Position numbers and translations under genes: made by a program. Positions 60,158 through 64,000 of a stretch of DNA of 64,000 bases are shown here, one piece after another. The DNA lies in NCBI RefSeq assembly GCF_018500185.1, contig NZ_JAHBGI010000008.1:62001-126000 (forward strand). Direction: 5' to 3'. This DNA is from Litoribacter ruber (GTDB lineage Bacteria > Bacteroidota > Bacteroidia > Cytophagales > Cyclobacteriaceae). A model generated the notes under the pieces. The model made no database searches and had not been told where the DNA came from. It saw only the letters and a list, made by a program, of their open reading frames with translations. The number at the start of each line of letters is the position of its first letter. The first letter of the stretch is position 1.

Positions 60158-61480
60158 ATGAAAATCATGAAATTTGGTGGCACTTCTGTCGGCAAACCCG
60201 AAAGAATGCACCAGGTCAAAGACCTCATTATTCAGGATGACTCCCCAAAAATAGTTGTCCTTTCTGCCCTTGCCGGCACCACCAACGCCCTGGTTCAGAT
60301 CGGGGAGGCTTTGAGCCATGCCGACAAGAAAGGGGCAAAGCTCATAATTGACGAACTGCAAAGCCATTATGAAAGCTTCTACCTTGAGCTATTGGGAACC
60401 GATGCCGGAAGGGCCAAAGCGCTCAGCATCATCCAAGAGCATTTCGAGTTTCTGAACATTATCTTAAAAATTAACTTCAACGAGGCCATCAACCGTGACA
60501 TCCTGGCACAGGGGGAACTGTTGTCCACGAAGTTGTTTTGCACCTTGCTGGATGAATTGTTCATAGATGCCGTTTTCCTGCCTGCCATCGACTTCATGAG
60601 TATAGATGAAAACCAGGAGCCGGAACTGCTCAAAATTGAGGAAAGGCTAAAGGCAATTCTGTCCGACTATCCTCACCAGAAGCTGTTTATAACCCAGGGG
60701 TTTGTCTGCAAAAACCACCGAAAGGAAATCGACAATCTAAAAAGAGGGGGAAGTGATTACACCGCCTCCCTTATAGGCGCGGCATTCAATGCCGAGGTGA
60801 TCGAAATCTGGACGGACATTGATGGGATGCATAACAATGACCCCCGGATCGTAGACCAGACCAAACCGATTGCGCAGCTGTCTTTTGATGAAGCGGCTGA
60901 ATTGGCCTATTTTGGAGCCAAAATTCTACACCCTGCTTCCATTTGGCCTGCCCAGATGTACAATGTGCCGGTAAAGCTGCTCAACACCATGCAACCCGAG
61001 GCTTTGGGAACCACCATTACCGCTGAGGAACAAGGGCAAGGGGTGAAAGCCATTGCGGCCAAGGACGGCATTACGGCCATTAAAATCAAATCCAGCCGAA
61101 TGCTTCTGGCTTACGGATTCTTGAGAAAGGTTTTTGAAATCTTTGAGAAATTCAAAACACCGATTGACATGATTACCACTTCAGAGGTAGCCCTTTCGGT
61201 GACAATTGATGACGAAACCCATCTTGCGGAGCTGATTGCAGAATTGGAGCACTTTGGTGTGGTGGAAGTGGATCAGAACCAAAGTATCATTTGCATAGTC
61301 GGCAACATGGTCGCAGAAAGCAAAGGAACCTTGAAGGATATCATGGATGCCATGATCGAATACCCCATCCGGATGGTATCCTATGGCGGCAGCCGCCACA
61401 ATGTGTCTCTGCTGGTAAATACGTCCATCAAAAATGATGCGCTCCGAACCCTCAACAAGAGCCTGTTCACCTTCAATTAA
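60158..61480 (+). CDS. lysC: Aspartate kinase
   Basis: 440 residues. The kinase start MKIMKFGGTSVGKPERM, the FITQGFVCKNHRKEIDNLKRGGSDYTASL segment, EIWTDIDGMHNNDPRIV and AELAYFGAKILHPASIWPA mark a monofunctional aspartate kinase. The last 130 residues form tandem ACT domains (GITAIKIKSSRMLLAYGFLRKV, QSIICIVGNM), the usual site for lysine or threonine feedback. It phosphorylates aspartate to start lysine, threonine and methionine synthesis. There is no fused homoserine dehydrogenase. The hairpin just upstream of the start could affect expression. Confidence 0.93.
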   Translation: MKIMKFGGTSVGKPERMHQVKDLIIQDDSPKIVVLSALAGTTNALVQIGEALSHADKKGAKLIIDELQSHYESFYLELLGTDAGRAKALSIIQEHFEFLNIILKINFNEAINRDILAQGELLSTKLFCTLLDELFIDAVFLPAIDFMSIDENQEPELLKIEERLKAILSDYPHQKLFITQGFVCKNHRKEIDNLKRGGSDYTASLIGAAFNAEVIEIWTDIDGMHNNDPRIVDQTKPIAQLSFDEAAELAYFGAKILHPASIWPAQMYNVPVKLLNTMQPEALGTTITAEEQGQGVKAIAAKDGITAIKIKSSRMLLAYGFLRKVFEIFEKFKTPIDMITTSEVALSVTIDDETHLAELIAELEHFGVVEVDQNQSIICIVGNMVAESKGTLKDIMDAMIEYPIRMVSYGGSRHNVSLLVNTSIKNDALRTLNKSLFTFN

Positions 61481-61483
61481 AAG

Positions 61484-61511
61484 AAAGCCAGCCTTCGGGT
61501 TGGCTTTTTAA
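61484..61511 (+). terminator. Terminator of lysC with UUCG tetraloop
   Basis: AAAGCCAGCC (61484-61493) and GGTTGGCTTT (61498-61507) close the very stable loop C(TTCG)G, followed by T. One wobble pair is present. Confidence 0.9.
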
Positions 61512-61517
61512 GTAAAA

Positions 61518-62645
61518 CTAGACTAACCTAGCCATCCATCTGGATAATAGTACCTCGTGGACGATATATCCACCCTCATCTTCTTCGACTACCAGCTCAA
61601 GTCTTTCCAGGGCTTTTAGGGCCGTGCCAACGGTACTGGCAGCCCCCAACCCGTATTTCAGCAGAAAATCCTTACTTTGGGGGGAATGGAGAGGCTCTTC
61701 CTTGGCTATGGCCTTAAAAAGCCTCCATTGCGTCTTGGTGAGCATTTTAGCCATGCTGCCAAACATCGCCTGGTGTTGGTTCAAAATCTCATCCAGCACC
61801 AATATTATATCCCCATCACTGACTTTCACACAGTGTGAAAACAAAAAATTGCAGATGAGCTGAATGGTGTAAGTCTGCCCTCTAGCCCATTGGTAGATTG
61901 TTTCGATTTGTTCCAGGGATATTTCTTTAGACCTTGCCTCAAAATGCCCTTGGATAAAAGGCGCATATTTTTCAAATGGTATGGGGTCCAAAGCCAACAA
62001 TTGGGCGCTATGGTAAAATGGCCGGTTCTTTTCAGCAAACATACTGACCATCATTTTTCTGTGGCTGCCGCTAAATATGAACCTAATGTCTGGAAACTGC
62101 TGCACCCATGTCCTAAAAACCGCCTCTGCATGCCCGTTTTCATAGTTTGACACTTGCTGAAACTCATCTATGGCCACAACGACCCTTTTTTTTCTTTCGC
62201 TTAAAAACTGGCCTAATGCCGATAAGGAATGTTCGGAAACAGCGGTGGAATTCACCTTGAAATTGATTTCAGGAACCCCCGTAAGTGCGTTAAACCCAAC
62301 AGTCACGCCCAGAATGGAAAACAGCCTCTGGATGGTAGCTGAAATTCCGGTTTTAGTCTTCCCGTATTTTTCATAAAGGGCTTGTGTAAGTGTATTTATG
62401 GCCTCCTCTACACTCCTTGTGGCTAAGAAATCTACATATAAACACTCAAAATTACCCGACTCCAATTCATCAAAAAGGCGATAAATTAAGGCAGATTTAC
62501 CCATTCTCCTCCATGAATAAAGCACAATATTACGGTCATTTTGGAGATGATCAAGCATTGTGGAAAGCTCCCCTTCCCGATCACAGAAGTATTTCTTGCC
62601 CCTGTAGGAGAGAAGAGGAAAAGGGTTAAATGGTTTTTTGCTCAT
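61518..62645 (-). CDS. AAA-type ATPase with winged-helix-like C-terminus
   Basis: 375 residues. FCDREGELSTML at the start and the P loop SWRRMGKSALIYRL (44-57), then Walker B RVVVAIDEFQQV (near residue 160) and FIFSGSHRKMM, are the pattern of the ATPase family PF01637 (common in archaea and Bacteroidota). The C-terminal 90 residues (KMLTKTQWRLFKAIAKEEP, YGLGAASTVGTALKALERLELV) look like a winged-helix DNA-binding domain. Such proteins have no settled function; DNA binding or mobile-element roles have been proposed. Six 14-bp direct repeats lie 38-121 bp upstream of its start, and an autoregulatory link is inferred. It has no clear promoter box and no partner gene. Confidence 0.8.
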   Translation of the reverse strand: MSKKPFNPFPLLSYRGKKYFCDREGELSTMLDHLQNDRNIVLYSWRRMGKSALIYRLFDELESGNFECLYVDFLATRSVEEAINTLTQALYEKYGKTKTGISATIQRLFSILGVTVGFNALTGVPEINFKVNSTAVSEHSLSALGQFLSERKKRVVVAIDEFQQVSNYENGHAEAVFRTWVQQFPDIRFIFSGSHRKMMVSMFAEKNRPFYHSAQLLALDPIPFEKYAPFIQGHFEARSKEISLEQIETIYQWARGQTYTIQLICNFLFSHCVKVSDGDIILVLDEILNQHQAMFGSMAKMLTKTQWRLFKAIAKEEPLHSPQSKDFLLKYGLGAASTVGTALKALERLELVVEEDEGGYIVHEVLLSRWMARLV

Positions 62646-62682
62646 TTCAAGCCTATTTTATATGATAATCCACATCTAAGCA

Positions 62683-62766
62683 TCACGTAAAGTACGTCAC
62701 GCAACTTACATCACGTACTTTACGTCACGTACTTTACGTCACGCATTTTACGTCACGTAAGTTACG
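62683..62766. repeat. Six-copy 14-bp tandem (iteron-like) array
   Basis: Units run exactly head to tail: TCACGTAAAGTACG, TCACGCAACTTACA, TCACGTACTTTACG twice, TCACGCATTTTACG and TCACGTAAGTTACG. All start TCACG, and all but the second end in ACG. The core CGTACTTTACG of units 3 and 4 is the reverse complement of CGTAAAGTACG in unit 1, so the array presents sites on both strands. It lies between the ATPase gene (minus) and the M14 gene (plus). Confidence 0.9.
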
Positions 62767-62837
62767 TTATAATCTTAGGTTTTCCAATAGGCGAAGAATG
62801 TTGGTTATTTAGTATCTTTATCCAAAATTTGGACAAT

Positions 62838-64000
62838 ATGCGTTTTTTATATTTTGCTATTTGCTCGCTAATAACTCATTCCGCGGTAGCACAAACCACA
62901 CTGTACGAGGCAAGTTCAGGCAATCAAACGGCCCCGTATCCTGAGATTATTGGCTTTTACGAGGCTCTTGCCGAGACACATGAGCACGTAAAATTATTGG
63001 AAAAAGGATTAACCGACAGTGGTTTTCCCTTGCATCTGGCAATTTACGACCAATCGGGGGCATTTGACTCAGCCACATGGAAATTGGAAGGCAAGAAGAT
63101 TGTCTTTATAAATAACGGCATCCACCCTGGGGAGCCAGCTGGCATAGACGCCTCTATGATGTTGCTTCGGGATTTGGCCGAGAAAAAGTTTGCCCTCCGT
63201 GAGGACATTATTCTGGCCATTATTCCGGTATATAACATAGGGGGGCATCTCAACCGCAACTCCACTACCCGGGTAAACCAAAATGGACCAGAAGAGTACG
63301 GCTTTAGGGGAAACGCCAGAAATTATGACCTAAATAGGGATTTCATCAAAGCAGACACACGAAACGCGGCTTCCTTTCATGAGATTTTCCATTTTTTGAG
63401 TCCTTTAGTCTTCATCGACACCCATACCAGCAATGGGGCAGATTATCAGCATATCATGACGTTGATTCCTACCCAGCACGATCGCATGGCCGAGCCTTTG
63501 GGAAGCTATTTGAAAACCGAAATGATACCTTTCCTCTTTGAAAAAATGGAAGAGCGGGAATATCCATTGGTCCCCTATGTCAACGCCTGGGGTGGGCCAC
63601 CGGAAAACGGCTGGGTCCAGTTTAAGGATGGCCCCAGGTATAGCAGCGGCTATGCATCGCTATTTCATACCTTGAGCTTTATGCCGGAAGCCCACATGCT
63701 GAAAAGTTACAAAGATAGAGTAGAAAGCATGTATGCCCTGCTTCAGGTTTTTCTTGAGAAGGTGGAAAAGGACGGAGACAAAATATTGGCTCTGCAGCGT
63801 GAGGCCAAGGAACAAACCCGGCAAAAACCAGATTTCGGCTTTAACCACATCCCAAATCGGGAAGAGTTTGAGTTGATCAAGTTTTTGGGATTTGAGTCTG
63901 GGACAAAGAAAAGCTTAATTTCCGGCCAGGACCGTCTATACTACGACCGAAGCAAACCCTTTGAAGCAGAAGTAAAGTACTACAATACTTACGAGCCCAG
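62838..64000 (+). CDS. M14 zinc carboxypeptidase-like protein (3' end outside window)
   Basis: 387 codons are visible to the right edge without a stop. A signal peptide covers about 1-19 (ending VAQ). The zinc site is NNGIHPGEPAGIDASMML (HxxE) and the later histidine in FIDTHTSNGADYQH; RNYDLNRDF lies between, matching the substrate-binding arginine region. The family removes C-terminal amino acids or peptide-like groups. The exact substrate is unknown. The ATG was chosen because it yields this signal peptide. A palindrome, TCCAAAATTTGGA (62821-62833), lies 5 bp upstream of the start. Confidence 0.85.
   Translation, partial: MRFLYFAICSLITHSAVAQTTLYEASSGNQTAPYPEIIGFYEALAETHEHVKLLEKGLTDSGFPLHLAIYDQSGAFDSATWKLEGKKIVFINNGIHPGEPAGIDASMMLLRDLAEKKFALREDIILAIIPVYNIGGHLNRNSTTRVNQNGPEEYGFRGNARNYDLNRDFIKADTRNAASFHEIFHFLSPLVFIDTHTSNGADYQHIMTLIPTQHDRMAEPLGSYLKTEMIPFLFEKMEEREYPLVPYVNAWGGPPENGWVQFKDGPRYSSGYASLFHTLSFMPEAHMLKSYKDRVESMYALLQVFLEKVEKDGDKILALQREAKEQTRQKPDFGFNHIPNREEFELIKFLGFESGTKKSLISGQDRLYYDRSKPFEAEVKYYNTYEP

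Noticed and set aside
62683-62766. CRISPR array
   Set aside because: The 14-bp units are directly adjacent with no spacers, and no cas gene is nearby.
1-64000. tRNA, rRNA or riboswitch genes
   Set aside because: No T-loop (GTTCRANYC-type) cloverleaf, rRNA segment or recognisable riboswitch core was seen on either strand by eye; a covariance-model scan would be the decisive check.

Overview
The window looks like a chromosome segment of a Bacteroidota bacterium, most likely order Cytophagales (Cyclobacteriaceae-like, for example Algoriphagus, Echinicola or Cyclobacterium relatives). The basis is the gene content: a giant SprB-repeat surface protein, a MurF-alanine racemase fusion, a CNNM/LptC/PpiD cluster, small DUF4783 and DUF6702 proteins, and several promoters of the Bacteroidota type (TTG, about 19-20 bp, TAnnTTTG). 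No species can be named from sequence alone. No rRNA, tRNA, CRISPR array, insertion sequence or prophage was recognised.

Layout. 1-13701 (minus) is the 5' part of one enormous gene, open through the left edge, coding for a signal peptide and about 54 SprB-like repeats. Part of it is built from a higher-order repeat of about 1.4 kb. 13.7-18.2 kb holds lysA, a histidine kinase/response regulator pair and ywbE. 18.2-24.2 kb holds an Omp85-type barrel protein, oxyR and a ferric-iron ABC transporter operon (fbpABC). 24.2-28.5 kb holds a stand-alone HisA-like protein lacking a catalytic aspartate, a small secreted protein, csaA and the murF-alr fusion. 28.5-34.5 kb (minus) holds a large AsmA-family protein, a Rossmann oxidoreductase and a housekeeping run (DUF493, pterin dehydratase, rsmI, IMPase).

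34.7-42.4 kb (minus) is a compact envelope cluster: coaX, outer-membrane barrel, TPR protein, lptC, a tiny membrane protein, a CNNM/CorC protein and ppiD. 42.5-46.6 kb (plus) holds anmK, an amino-acid dehydrogenase and an NhaD-type antiporter with a palindrome at its promoter. 46.6-57.5 kb holds a lipoprotein, gpmI, DUF4783, DUF6702, HupE/UreJ, an M1 peptidase, a nucleotidyltransferase, a PII-amtB pair, DoxX and recF. 57.6-61.5 kb (plus) holds pdhA, a TPR membrane protein, ribH and lysC. The right end has an AAA ATPase with a winged-helix-like tail, preceded by six 14-bp direct repeats, and then the start of an M14 carboxypeptidase-like gene.

Most genes are core metabolism and envelope assembly: lysine/DAP synthesis (lysC, lysA), peptidoglycan synthesis and recycling (murF-alr, anmK), LPS export (lptC), periplasmic folding (ppiD), nitrogen and iron uptake, and redox sensing. 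The accessory or unusual parts are the giant adhesin, the ATPase with its iteron-like array, the altered HisA paralogue, and several inverted or tandem repeats in intergenic DNA. I did not find a clearly new multi-gene system. The ATPase plus iteron array is the best candidate for something undescribed.
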